In this document: positions 9,234-18,049 of the stretch, in pieces | Layout of the letters: each line of letters starts with the position of its first letter | How positions within the stretch are numbered: position 1 is the stretch's first letter | NCBI GenBank assembly: GCA_030430675.1 | Contig: JAUIKU010000010.1 | Span: forward strand, 1-45,724 | Direction: 5' to 3' | DNA length: 45,724 nt | Source: Bacteroidia bacterium | GTDB lineage: Bacteria > Bacteroidota > Bacteroidia > Cytophagales > Cyclobacteriaceae | Notes under the pieces: generated by a model | The model's input: the letters and a program-made list of their open reading frames with translations, nothing else | Database searches by the model: none | Told to the model about the DNA's origin: nothing | Position numbers and translations under genes: made by a program

Positions 9234-10031
9234 ATGATTTTAAGATCCCAGAATTCCGCGTTGCTTTTATTGTTTTTGTTCTTTCTGCCGGGATGTACAG
9301 AGCGCCCTGAGGGTAAAAAAGGTGGCGAGGATTGGCAAGTGCTGTTTAACGGTAAAAACCTGGATGGCTGGACCCCGAAATTCTACCACCATCTTGTGGG
9401 CGATAATTATGCCAATACCTTCAGAGTGGTTGACGGCACCATAGAGGTTAGTTATCAGGACTATGAGGAATTCAACGAACGTTATGGGCACCTGTTCTAC
9501 AAAAAGCCTTTTTCTTCTTTTCATTTAAAATTCGAATACCGCTTCACCGATCAGTGGATGGAGGATGCTCCATCCTTTACCTATCGGAATAGCGGTGTAA
9601 TGTTCCATTCACAGGATCCCAATACCATTCTCAAGGAACAGAACTGGCCTATTTCGGTAGAATATCAAATGTTAGCCGATGCCGGAGACGGAGAACCACG
9701 GCCAACCGGAAATATGTGCTCTCCCGGGACAGAGGTCTTTTACAGGGGGGAGATGGACCCAAGGCATTGTATTAGCTCTTCTTCAGATACCTTTCAATGG
9801 GACCAATGGGTACAGGGGGATCTAATTGTTTATGGAGATTCGTTGGTGATACACCTGGTAAACGGTGATACTGTATTGCAGTACAATAAGCCTCAGATTG
9901 GGGGAGAAGTGGTTGCCGGTTTTGATCCTGAGATCAAAGTTGATGGCAAACCGTTGACCAGCGGCTATATAGGATTGCAAGCCGAAGGTCAGGGTGTGGC
10001 CTTCAGAGCATTGAAGATTCGGGAACTATAA
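9234..10031 (+). CDS. DUF1080 family lipoprotein (3-keto-glycoside hydrolase-like)
   Basis: This 265-residue protein has a lipoprotein signal ending LPGC (Cys21), so it is probably anchored in the envelope. From about residue 34 it shows the DUF1080 opening pattern W-x-x-LFNGKNLDGW, then a concanavalin-like beta-sandwich with FKFEYR-type strands, NSGVMF, a VEYQMLAD block and GYIGLQAEGQGVAFRALKIREL at the end. Characterised DUF1080 members in Bacteroidota hydrolyse 3-keto-glycosides made by glycoside 3-dehydrogenases; the exact reaction here is not proven. It stands alone on the plus strand between two minus-strand operons, and its last six bases overlap the end of the convergent transporter gene. 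The neighbouring secreted FAD oxidoreductase and TIM-barrel isomerase support a keto-sugar role. Confidence 0.85.
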   Translation: MILRSQNSALLLLFLFFLPGCTERPEGKKGGEDWQVLFNGKNLDGWTPKFYHHLVGDNYANTFRVVDGTIEVSYQDYEEFNERYGHLFYKKPFSSFHLKFEYRFTDQWMEDAPSFTYRNSGVMFHSQDPNTILKEQNWPISVEYQMLADAGDGEPRPTGNMCSPGTEVFYRGEMDPRHCISSSSDTFQWDQWVQGDLIVYGDSLVIHLVNGDTVLQYNKPQIGGEVVAGFDPEIKVDGKPLTSGYIGLQAEGQGVAFRALKIREL

Positions 10032-11351
10032 AGCACTCCCTGCGGTCATTTTAGACGTTTGATTCCCATACCAGGCCACTACGACAAAACAAACCAGGGG
10101 CAGTACAAAGGAAAAATTAACTTCCGGAACCCCTAATATTTGTACGTCCGAATAACCGGTACCTCCAATATCCAGCATGGCACCCTGAAGCACCGGCATA
10201 ATGGCACCACCCACGATGGCCATTACCAAAAATGCCGCTCCATATTTGGCGTCATCACCTACATCTGTCAGGGCTATTCCATAAATAGTAGGGAACATTA
10301 CCGACATGCAGAATGATATACCAACCAGGGAATAAAGCCCCATGAACCCCTGGATAAAGATAGCACCCAAAGTAAAACCAATAGCCCCGAAAGCGAAGTA
10401 CATCAGCAGTTTACCGGAATTGAAGAACTTAAGCATATAGGTGCCAATCCAGCGCCCTGCCAGGAACAACCCCAATGCCATATAGGCATAGCTGACGGCA
10501 CTTTGGTTATCCACTCCCAGGGTTTCGGCATACTGATAGATATAGGTCCAGCACATGATCTGAGCACCTACATAGAACATTTGAGCGAATACTCCCCCAA
10601 CGAAACGCTTATTTTCAAAAAGCCGGCTGAGAGATTTTTTAATGGAATCACTACTGGTTTCCTTGCTTTCAGGCATTTTTACCAGCGCTATCAGGATCAT
10701 CATGAATAGTACGAATAATCCCAGGATTACATAAGGATCCCTGATCACCATCAGGTCGGCAGTACGGATAACGGATTTGGCGGATTCGGTCAGGGTATCA
10801 TAAATAGGGTTTCCCTCCGTGTCCAGATCGTCAGACTGCAGGGAACCCAGGATGAAAGTCTGGGCTACAAATAACCCTGAAAGAGCCCCCACCGGATTAA
10901 AGGCCTGCGCCAAATTGAGCCTCCTGGTGGCTGTTCTGGGGTCGCCCATGGCCAGGATAAAGGGGTTGGCGGTGGTTTCCAGGAATGCCAGCCCAAATGT
11001 CAGGATGTACAACGCCGCCAGGAAAAATCCAAAAGCCTCAAAGGCAGCGGCAGGGTAAAATAATAAGGCACCAATTCCGTACAACAGTAAACCGAATAGC
11101 ACGCCTTTCTTGTAGCTGTACTTCTTGATAAACATTGCTGCCGGGAAGGCCATGGTAAAGTATCCTCCGTAAAAAGCCATCTGTACCCATGAAGCCTGGG
11201 TATTATTGAGCTCCAGCACCTTCTTGAAAGCGGACACCATAGGATTGGTAATATCGTTGGCAAATCCCCACAATGCGAAGAGGGAAGTGATCAGGATAAA
11301 GGGTACGATCACTTTTTTTGAGACTACAGGTATCTTACTGGATTGTTCCAT
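10026..11351 (-). CDS. fucP: FucP-type MFS sugar:H+ symporter
   Basis: This 441-residue protein of about 12 membrane helices follows the L-fucose:H+ symporter (FHS) subfamily: an early LFALWGFANDITNPMV helix, FGLAFLETTANPFIL in helix 4-5, RLNLAQAFNPVGAL, and FPTIYGIALTDVG and GAIMPVLQGAMLD later. The acidic residue in the first helix and the ETTANP block are typical of FucP. Substrates of the subfamily include L-fucose, glucose/galactose and other hexoses or deoxy sugars. It is the last gene of a minus operon, 7 bases after a fuconolactonase-like amidohydrolase, which favours a deoxy or uronic-type sugar as cargo. The fucP symbol reflects the subfamily and is not proof of fucose specificity. 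Confidence 0.88.
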   Translation of the reverse strand: MEQSSKIPVVSKKVIVPFILITSLFALWGFANDITNPMVSAFKKVLELNNTQASWVQMAFYGGYFTMAFPAAMFIKKYSYKKGVLFGLLLYGIGALLFYPAAAFEAFGFFLAALYILTFGLAFLETTANPFILAMGDPRTATRRLNLAQAFNPVGALSGLFVAQTFILGSLQSDDLDTEGNPIYDTLTESAKSVIRTADLMVIRDPYVILGLFVLFMMILIALVKMPESKETSSDSIKKSLSRLFENKRFVGGVFAQMFYVGAQIMCWTYIYQYAETLGVDNQSAVSYAYMALGLFLAGRWIGTYMLKFFNSGKLLMYFAFGAIGFTLGAIFIQGFMGLYSLVGISFCMSVMFPTIYGIALTDVGDDAKYGAAFLVMAIVGGAIMPVLQGAMLDIGGTGYSDVQILGVPEVNFSFVLPLVCFVVVAWYGNQTSKMTAGSAL

Positions 11352-11358
11352 AAATGAG

Positions 11359-12189
11359 TTAAGAAAGTCCGTAAAAATTCATGGCATTGCCACCCCAGGC
11401 CAGGGCTTTTTGCCTGTCAGATAAATCATTGACAAACGAATTAAACACCTCAGCAACCTGATGGTAGCTGCCCGCCAACAGGCAAACCGGCCAATCGGAA
11501 CCAAACATGATACGGTCAAAGCCAAAGCAAACCGCTATGTGTTCAAGATAAATTTGCAGATCTGCCTGCTCCCAATGGTCCCAATCGGCTTCCGTTATCA
11601 GTCCGGAAACCTTACAGCAGACGTTCTGGTTCTGTGCCAGTTGCTCGATTTGTAAAGCCCACGGTTCAAACTCACCGGCTTTTATGGGTGGTTTGGCAAT
11701 GTGGTCCAATACAAACTTCTGTTCCGGCAACTGCGCTACCAATGCTATGGCCGCGGGTAATTGTCTGGGATAAATCAGGATGTCGTAGGTGTAGTTGTAC
11801 CGGTGCAGTCTTGAGAGGCCATTTAAGAAGGAGTCTCTCAAAAGGAAATTATTATCCGGTTCGTCCTGTACGATATGTCGAAATCCCTTAAGTAGCGGGT
11901 AGCGTGAAAAGTATTCCAGCCTTTCTTCAACTCTGGGCAATTGCAGATCGACCCAACCAACCACACCTTTAATGGAGGGATACTTATCAGCCAGGGTTAA
12001 CAAAAAAAGTGTTTCCTGTTCCGACTGTGCTGCCTGTACTGCAACCGAGCCGGCAATGTCCTGGTTGTCCAGCAGAGCTGATAAATCCCGGGGCAGGAAA
12101 TCTCTCTTTAGTACCGACATCCGGTCGCTGATCCAGGGATGGGTGAGCGGGGAGTAATGCCAGAAGTGCTGATGTGCGTCTATTTTCAC
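11359..12189 (-). CDS. Amidohydrolase-2 family lactonase (L-fuconolactone/rhamnonolactone hydrolase-like)
   Basis: This 276-residue TIM-barrel protein matches COG3618-type lactonases. It starts DAHQHFW with metal-type His6 and His8, keeps the HPWISD block, an internal GVVGWVDL strand and FRHIVQDEPD, a KFVLDHIAKP strand, and an FGSDWPVCLL block near residue 235 with the conserved Asp. The family hydrolyses aldono-1,4/1,5-lactones, especially L-fucono- and L-rhamnono-lactone. It lies 24 bases after a zinc dehydrogenase that could make the lactone and 7 bases before a FucP-like transporter. The three genes resemble the front half of a non-phosphorylative deoxy-sugar pathway. No dehydratase for the next step is present. 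Confidence 0.86.
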   Translation of the reverse strand: MKIDAHQHFWHYSPLTHPWISDRMSVLKRDFLPRDLSALLDNQDIAGSVAVQAAQSEQETLFLLTLADKYPSIKGVVGWVDLQLPRVEERLEYFSRYPLLKGFRHIVQDEPDNNFLLRDSFLNGLSRLHRYNYTYDILIYPRQLPAAIALVAQLPEQKFVLDHIAKPPIKAGEFEPWALQIEQLAQNQNVCCKVSGLITEADWDHWEQADLQIYLEHIAVCFGFDRIMFGSDWPVCLLAGSYHQVAEVFNSFVNDLSDRQKALAWGGNAMNFYGLS

Positions 12190-12213
12190 CGTGCTGAATT
12201 TAGCAAGATATAT

Positions 12214-13224
12214 CTATAGTTCAACCATAGCCTTAATAACGCCGGTTTCAGGTGCTAGCCAGGTGTCAAAATTTTTGATCATTTGATGAAAGGGAACGCT
12301 GTGGTTAATAAAGGAGGTTGTGGGGAAGTTGTGCTCGTTCAATACCGATATAACCTGGGAAAAATCCTCCTTGGTGGCATTACGGCTGCATATTATAGCC
12401 GTTTCCTTGGCATGAATTTCCGGATGGCTAAAAGTCAATCTGTCCTGTGAAAGCCCTACCAAAATATACCTTCCTCCATGGGCCATATATCGGGGGCCTG
12501 CTTCCAGGGCTCTGCGATTCCCGGTAGCATCGAACACGGCTGTAGGCAGGTCTTTGTCGGTTATTTCTGATAATACCGCCAATGCCTGATCATCTGCCTT
12601 AATCACATGGGGTATTCCCATTTCTCCGGAGGCAAATTGCAGTCTTTGTTCATTGACGTCCATGGCGATTGCCTTTGCCCCCATCAGTTGAACCTGCTTC
12701 AGTAGCCCCAGACCAATGGGACCACAGCCAATTACCAGTACAAACTCATCTGTTAAAATATTTGCCCGGCGTAGGGCATGAGCGCCGATGGCCAGCGGCT
12801 CCACAATGGCCATTTCATCCAGGCTCAAACGCGGGGCCGGAATAAGCAGGTCGGTGGGCAGGCTGATTATTTCCTGCATACCACCGTCGGTATGCACTCC
12901 CAGGACTTTCATACTGCTGCAGCAGTTGGATTTACCCCGCCGGCAGGCAATACAGGAGCCACAACTTAGGTAAGGCATTACTACCACGTTATCGCCGGCT
13001 TTGAGTACCGGGTGCTGATCGATTTCCAGAATGCTGGCGGCAAGTTCGTGGCCCAGGATGCGAGGATAGCTGAAAAAAGGCTGGTTTCCGGCATAGGCGT
13101 GCAAGTCAGTACCGCATATACCGATTTTTCGTATTTTCAAAAGTGCTTCACCCTCCAGTGCTTGCGGGGGGGCTTTTTGTTTAAGCATAAATTTGCCGGG
13201 TTCCTGGCAAACGATATAATCCAT
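12214..13224 (-). CDS. Zinc-dependent sugar/polyol dehydrogenase (sorbitol dehydrogenase-type MDR)
   Basis: This 336-residue medium-chain dehydrogenase has catalytic zinc ligands Cys37 (GICGTD) and His59-Glu60 (LGHEL). The structural zinc site is the CGSCIACRRGKSNCC block (Cys88, 91, 94 and 101/102). The nucleotide motif VIGCGPIGLGLL is followed by an Asp (AMDV), indicating NAD. The size and pattern are those of sorbitol, threonine and L-galactonate/gulonate 5-dehydrogenases. As the first gene of the operon with a lactonase and FucP-like symporter, it probably oxidises the imported sugar or its aldonate; which one cannot be read from sequence. It is divergent from the lyase gene across 128 bases. 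Confidence 0.87.
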   Translation of the reverse strand: MDYIVCQEPGKFMLKQKAPPQALEGEALLKIRKIGICGTDLHAYAGNQPFFSYPRILGHELAASILEIDQHPVLKAGDNVVVMPYLSCGSCIACRRGKSNCCSSMKVLGVHTDGGMQEIISLPTDLLIPAPRLSLDEMAIVEPLAIGAHALRRANILTDEFVLVIGCGPIGLGLLKQVQLMGAKAIAMDVNEQRLQFASGEMGIPHVIKADDQALAVLSEITDKDLPTAVFDATGNRRALEAGPRYMAHGGRYILVGLSQDRLTFSHPEIHAKETAIICSRNATKEDFSQVISVLNEHNFPTTSFINHSVPFHQMIKNFDTWLAPETGVIKAMVEL

Positions 13225-13285
13225 GGTCGCAGGGGTTTACTTTTGTGGCAGCTTCCTCAATAAAGAGCTGAGAAGTAATTCAAAG

Positions 13286-13293
13286 TAAATTTG
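13286..13293 (+). promoter_or_regulatory. Bacteroidota-type -7 promoter element for the lyase gene
   Basis: TAAATTTG is an exact match to the TAnnTTTG element used by the main sigma factor of Bacteroidota. It lies 67 bases before the first ATG and about 114 before the preferred ATG of the lyase gene. No convincing TTG -33 element sits at the right distance, so the call rests on the -7 box and on position. Confidence 0.45.
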
Positions 13294-13299
13294 TATAAT

Positions 13300-13316
13300 G
13301 CATTTGGATATTCAAT
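13300..13316. promoter_or_regulatory. Shared motif copy B in a divergent promoter region
   Basis: This is the second copy of GCAYTTGGATATT(T)CAAT, differing from the copy at 9123-9140 by one missing T and one C/T change, again followed by CCTG about 25 bases from the motif start. It begins 7 bases after the -7 box at 13286, so it would lie around the transcription start of the lyase gene, a typical repressor position. Confidence 0.35.
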
Positions 13317-13352
13317 ATACTAATCCTGTGGATTTAATTATGTTTTGCTGAG

Positions 13353-16241
13353 ATGCCGAAGCTGCCTTTTCAATTTCGACGGGTTTGGGACTTCACTTTT
13401 AAGGGTATGGATCAGCCCCTAAAAATCAAAGTGGTTTTGCTGGTTTTATTACTTTGCTGTCAACTCTCTGGGTTCACTAATAACCGGTTTCCCGGAGCTC
13501 AACTTGGTGATTGGCATATCTTAAGTAACTCACACCCAAGACTATTGGTGGGCAATCAATCCAACGGTGAGTTTCTTCAGTCAATAGCGTCTGTCGACTG
13601 GAAAGAACAACTGGTTGCGAAGAAACAGCAGCGGGTGGAGAAATACCTCAATTTGTGTAAAGAGGATACTGAATGGTTGGTTTCGCGGCTGCAAATGAAT
13701 TGGAACACCAGGCATAGTGAGGTATATCTGATAGGCGCCAAATTTTCACATTCCGATGGAACAGCACCGGTTCCCACGGTACGATACTCTGGGTCCCGTG
13801 ATTGGGCCACCGACTATAAGACCCCCGAACTTGATGAGGTAAAGCCCTACCAGGATGATCCGCGTGGGTTGTACCTGCAGCGAAAAGACAACGAGCAATG
13901 GGAGTGGGCTACACCTCCAAGTACCGGCCATATCATTGAAAGTATCAACGAGGAGGTGCTGCAGTTGGTAGCTGATGCAGCATTTTTGTACTGGTTAACC
14001 GCCGATAAGCGGTACGCTGAATTTGCCACACCCGTATTTTTCCAGTATATGGAGGGCATGTTCCATCGCGATCCACCTACCCAGGTGGATGATTCTGACC
14101 AGGCCGGTCTATCTGGCTTGGCCACCTTTGAAGTGATCCATGAGTCCATAGTGGTTTCGCTGGCGTTGGCTTATGATTTTTTGTTCGATTATTTCATCAA
14201 AAACCAGCTTGACCTAAAAAATTCCCAGGCAGTATTTCAAAAATGGGGTGATCAGATAATTAAAAATGGGGTTCCCAATAATAACTGGAATCTATTTCAG
14301 GCCAGGTTTTTGACATACATCGCCCTGGTTCTGGAAGATAATGAGAATTATTCCAACGGCAAAGGTCGACAGTATTACCTTAGACATACCTTTGATGAAT
14401 CTTCAGAACGGCAAATCGCCCTGAAGGAGTCGGTGCTGGTTTATGATCAGCAAAATGGCATGTGGCCGGAATCGCCTTCCTATTCTATGCATGTCACTAC
14501 CACTTTACTGGAGATACTTACCCTGTTGGACCATGCCACCAATGCCGATGAATTGAAGAATTATTCCATAGTTGAAAAAGCAGCTATTACAGCTTTTCAG
14601 TACCTTTTTCCTTCGGGTTACACCGTTGGTTTCGGTGATTCCAATCATCGAATTATACCTCCAAAAAACCTGGAGTTGCTGATTTCACATTACAAAAAGT
14701 ACAGTAAAAGGGAGAAAGAGGAAATGATCACCGGACTGTTACAAGAACTGATAGAAAGCGGTTTGTATGAACGAGGGGGAAGCGGGTTGTTCGAGCTTTT
14801 CTTCTATGTGAATGACTTGCCGGAAGAAGCCTCCGATCAAGAGCAAAAGTCATTGGTGTCACCCACCTTTTATGCTCCTAATGTCAGTTGGTTCACACAG
14901 CGATTGGGTCATGGCCAGGATGCTTTAATGGTTTCCACCGTGGGGTCCTTTGGAAACCATGCCCATTCCAATGGGATTGCCATGGAACTGTTTGCCAATA
15001 ACTACGCGTTAGGACCAGATATGGGGCGTGGTATCAGCTACTGGAATCCCGATCACAGGGAATACTACTCCCAGTTCCCGGCGCACAATACGGTAGTGGT
15101 GGATGGCATATCCGGCTATCGACCGATGCGTAGTTACCATCCCTTTACCCTGGATAACAGCTTTCCCAAATCAGAGGAGCGTCCTCAATTTGGCAAGGTG
15201 ACCTTTGGCAAGTTTTCATTTTTTGAACCTAAAACCAGGTCAGACCAGCAGCGGTTAACCACCCTGGTACAAGCCAACTCCCAGCAGGGGTACATTGTGG
15301 ATGTTTTCAGGTCGAAGAAGGTACAAGACATCATACAAACCCATGATTACCTCTATCACAACCTGGGTCAATCACTGGAATTTATTGACAAAATGAACCA
15401 GCCGATGGCATTAGCGCAGACTGACGAATTGAGTACCGTCCATGGGGAGCAGAAAGCCTACAACTATTTCTATGATAAAAGAAAGACCATGTTGGACCGG
15501 GATTTCAATGCTTTGTTTACCCTGAAGAGCACTGGACAGCCTGATAATTTGATGCGGTTATGGGTTAAGGGGAGCCTGGCACAGCAGGTTTATTCAGTCA
15601 TGGGTCCCAAAAGCAGGGCGCTTTCCACAGGAACTGCTCCGGAAGAAGTTTTGGACGCTTCCATCCCGGCGCTGATACTTAGGCGGAAAACAGCAGCCTG
15701 GAGGGATCCTTTTGTGGTGGTGTTCAATCCCTATTTCAGTAACCGTGAAAATGTGGTAGAGGAGGTGATCTTTAACCAGGACAGCCTGGGCACACAGGAG
15801 ATCACAGTGTCCCTGAAAGATGGGAGTCGGGATTTGATGGTAGTGGGTACTTCGGAACGTACTTTGCTGGTACGAGAACAGTTCCTGCAAAACGGTTTGG
15901 TCTCCATAACCCGAACTGCAACCAATGCGGCGGTAGCGTTTATTTTTGTTTCCGGAATGAATCTGTTCCAAAGCAACGGCTGGGAGATAATATCAGAGGG
16001 AAGCCCTGCCACGGTGACTGTGGAAAGGTTAGCGGATAGCCTGGTGATTCAAAGTGATCAGCCGGTATTGTTAAGAATCCCTAAAACCCCGGAATTTGCC
16101 CCCGGTCAAATGAGTATATACCGGAACCAGGAGGTTTCAGCAGTTAGAAATGGTAAATTAAGTCGCTTCAATTCCCATCAGGTGGAGTATCGCATTGCAG
16201 AAGTTTATGACAAGGTGGTGATAGCACCGGCACCCAAATAA
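13353..16241 (+). CDS. Secreted heparinase II/III-like polysaccharide lyase
   Basis: This is a large secreted protein of 962 residues from the first ATG, or 944 from the ATG at 13407. The second start is more likely because it leads directly into a signal peptide (MDQPLKIK, then a Val/Leu/Cys-rich core). Residues up to about 420 look like the alpha/alpha-toroid of lyases. The heparinase II/III-like beta-sandwich follows, with GNHAHSNGIAMELFANN near 533-550 and PAHNTVVVDG near 575-585, the two most conserved blocks of that fold. The family eliminates uronate-containing glycans such as alginate, heparin-type or exotic algal polysaccharides; the substrate is not deducible. It is probably periplasmic or surface-located and leads a plus-strand run with the FAD oxidoreductase and isomerase. 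Confidence 0.83.
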   Translation: MPKLPFQFRRVWDFTFKGMDQPLKIKVVLLVLLLCCQLSGFTNNRFPGAQLGDWHILSNSHPRLLVGNQSNGEFLQSIASVDWKEQLVAKKQQRVEKYLNLCKEDTEWLVSRLQMNWNTRHSEVYLIGAKFSHSDGTAPVPTVRYSGSRDWATDYKTPELDEVKPYQDDPRGLYLQRKDNEQWEWATPPSTGHIIESINEEVLQLVADAAFLYWLTADKRYAEFATPVFFQYMEGMFHRDPPTQVDDSDQAGLSGLATFEVIHESIVVSLALAYDFLFDYFIKNQLDLKNSQAVFQKWGDQIIKNGVPNNNWNLFQARFLTYIALVLEDNENYSNGKGRQYYLRHTFDESSERQIALKESVLVYDQQNGMWPESPSYSMHVTTTLLEILTLLDHATNADELKNYSIVEKAAITAFQYLFPSGYTVGFGDSNHRIIPPKNLELLISHYKKYSKREKEEMITGLLQELIESGLYERGGSGLFELFFYVNDLPEEASDQEQKSLVSPTFYAPNVSWFTQRLGHGQDALMVSTVGSFGNHAHSNGIAMELFANNYALGPDMGRGISYWNPDHREYYSQFPAHNTVVVDGISGYRPMRSYHPFTLDNSFPKSEERPQFGKVTFGKFSFFEPKTRSDQQRLTTLVQANSQQGYIVDVFRSKKVQDIIQTHDYLYHNLGQSLEFIDKMNQPMALAQTDELSTVHGEQKAYNYFYDKRKTMLDRDFNALFTLKSTGQPDNLMRLWVKGSLAQQVYSVMGPKSRALSTGTAPEEVLDASIPALILRRKTAAWRDPFVVVFNPYFSNRENVVEEVIFNQDSLGTQEITVSLKDGSRDLMVVGTSERTLLVREQFLQNGLVSITRTATNAAVAFIFVSGMNLFQSNGWEIISEGSPATVTVERLADSLVIQSDQPVLLRIPKTPEFAPGQMSIYRNQEVSAVRNGKLSRFNSHQVEYRIAEVYDKVVIAPAPK

Positions 16242-16311
16242 AGGGAGTGCGGCTGGAGTGACGTAGCACAATAATATTAAAAACAAATAAAACGCAAATT
16301 GTGGTAAGAAT

Positions 16312-18003
16312 ATGAAAACATCAAATTGCTTAGCTCGGGGATCAATGATTTGGATGGTAACTACCATACTGGTAAGCGCTTTATTGTGGTCATCCTGTCA
16401 GCGGCAGCAAGTTGAAGAATCATCCAATGTCATGGAGTCAGATGTAGTGATATACGGCGGTACTTCTGCTGCAGTAACTGCCGCGGTGCAGGTAGTCAAA
16501 ATGGGAAAGTCCGTGATTATGGTATCACCAGACAACCATCTTGGTGGTCTGACTTCAGGTGGATTGGGTTTTACCGATACCGGTAAAAAGGAGGCTATCG
16601 GGGGGCTGGCCAGGGAGTTTTATCACCGGGTATGGCGGCATTACCAGGATGACACGGCCTGGAAGTGGCAGCAACGGTCGGAGTATGGCAACAAGGGACA
16701 AGGTACGGCTGCCATTGATGGAGACAAACGGACCCAGTGGATCTTTGAACCTGGTGTGGCAGAACAAATCTTCGAAGATTTCATCGCCGAGAATAACATA
16801 ACTGTGTACCGGGATGAGTGGTTGGACCGCGAATCCGGGGTAGTAGTAGAAAATGGAAATATCCAATCCATTACCACCTTAAGTGGCAGGACTTTCAACG
16901 CCAGAGTATTTATAGATGCCACTTATGAAGGTGACCTGATGGCGGCTGCAGGTGTTTCATACCATGTGGGAAGGGAAGCCAACGAAGTATACGGTGAAAC
17001 CTGGAATGGCATCCAGGTGGGTACGTTACACCACAAGCATTGGTTTATGAGTGACATTTCACCCTATAAAAACCCAGGTGATCCCTCCAGTGGCGTATTG
17101 CCCCTGATTTCTAATGAGGATCCCGGGATTAAGGGTCAGGGCGACAAACGGATACAGGCCTATTGCTTCAGGTTGTGTATGACCAATCATGCTGATAACC
17201 GCAAACCGTTTCCCAGGCCGGTAAATTATGATTCTGCCCGGTATGAACTGTTGGCCAGGGTATTTGCCACCGGCAGGCGTGATCACTTTGAAAAATTCGA
17301 TCCCATACCCAATAGAAAAACCGACACCAATAATCACGGCCCGGTAAGCAGCGACTATATAGGAATGAACTACGATTATCCGGAAGCAAGTTACCAGCGC
17401 AGAGCAGAAATTATTGAAGACCACAAAAACTATCAGCAGGGGTTACTGTATTTTATCTGCAATGATCCCAGTGTTCCGGCAGACATACAAACTGCTTATC
17501 GGGAATGGGGGTTGGCTAAGGATGAATTTGTAGACAATGATAACTGGCCGCATCAGTTGTATATAAGGGAAGCCCGGCGCCTGATTGGCGAATATGTGAC
17601 CACCGAGCACGATATTACCAGTGCTTACGATACTCCGGAGTCGGTTGGAATGGGATCGTATGCCATGGATTCTCACAACGTTCAGCGATATATTAAGTCG
17701 GATGGATATGTGCAAAACGAAGGAGACATTGGCACTAAAGTGGAAAAACCGTATAGAATATCCTACGGTTCGCTTACACCCAAGAAAGAAGAATGCGAAA
17801 ACCTGCTGGTACCGGTTTGCGTTTCTTCCAGCCACATTGCCTTTGGGTCAATCAGAATGGAGCCGGTCTTTATGATACTGGGACAAAGTGCCGCCACTGC
17901 TGCTGTTTTAGCGATCGATGAAAATATTGCATTACAAGATTTATCCTATAAAAAGCTTAGATCCAGGTTGCTGGAAGATCAGCAGGTACTGGAGTTGCAA
18001 TAA
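16312..18003 (+). CDS. Secreted FAD-dependent oxidoreductase (FAD_oxidored, PF12831-type)
   Basis: This 563-residue protein has an N-terminal hydrophobic signal ending near Cys29 (WSSC), an imperfect lipobox. The FAD-binding beta-alpha-beta unit DVVIYGGTSAAVTAAVQ starts at about 44, followed by NHLGGLTSGGLGFTD, FEPGVAEQIF, FIDATYEGDLMAAAG and a C-terminal LVPVCVSSSHIAFGSIRMEPVFMILGQSAATAA block. That order is the FAD_oxidored family often annotated as xanthan-lyase-associated or glucose-inhibited-division-A-like. The reaction is undefined; export of a flavoprotein suggests periplasmic sugar or alcohol oxidation. It lies 70 bases after the lyase and 46 before the TIM-barrel protein, in the same direction. 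Confidence 0.84.
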   Translation: MKTSNCLARGSMIWMVTTILVSALLWSSCQRQQVEESSNVMESDVVIYGGTSAAVTAAVQVVKMGKSVIMVSPDNHLGGLTSGGLGFTDTGKKEAIGGLAREFYHRVWRHYQDDTAWKWQQRSEYGNKGQGTAAIDGDKRTQWIFEPGVAEQIFEDFIAENNITVYRDEWLDRESGVVVENGNIQSITTLSGRTFNARVFIDATYEGDLMAAAGVSYHVGREANEVYGETWNGIQVGTLHHKHWFMSDISPYKNPGDPSSGVLPLISNEDPGIKGQGDKRIQAYCFRLCMTNHADNRKPFPRPVNYDSARYELLARVFATGRRDHFEKFDPIPNRKTDTNNHGPVSSDYIGMNYDYPEASYQRRAEIIEDHKNYQQGLLYFICNDPSVPADIQTAYREWGLAKDEFVDNDNWPHQLYIREARRLIGEYVTTEHDITSAYDTPESVGMGSYAMDSHNVQRYIKSDGYVQNEGDIGTKVEKPYRISYGSLTPKKEECENLLVPVCVSSSHIAFGSIRMEPVFMILGQSAATAAVLAIDENIALQDLSYKKLRSRLLEDQQVLELQ

Positions 18004-18049
18004 AAACTTACAGGTAATTTTAGCAAAACATTAGAAAAACCACCATATC

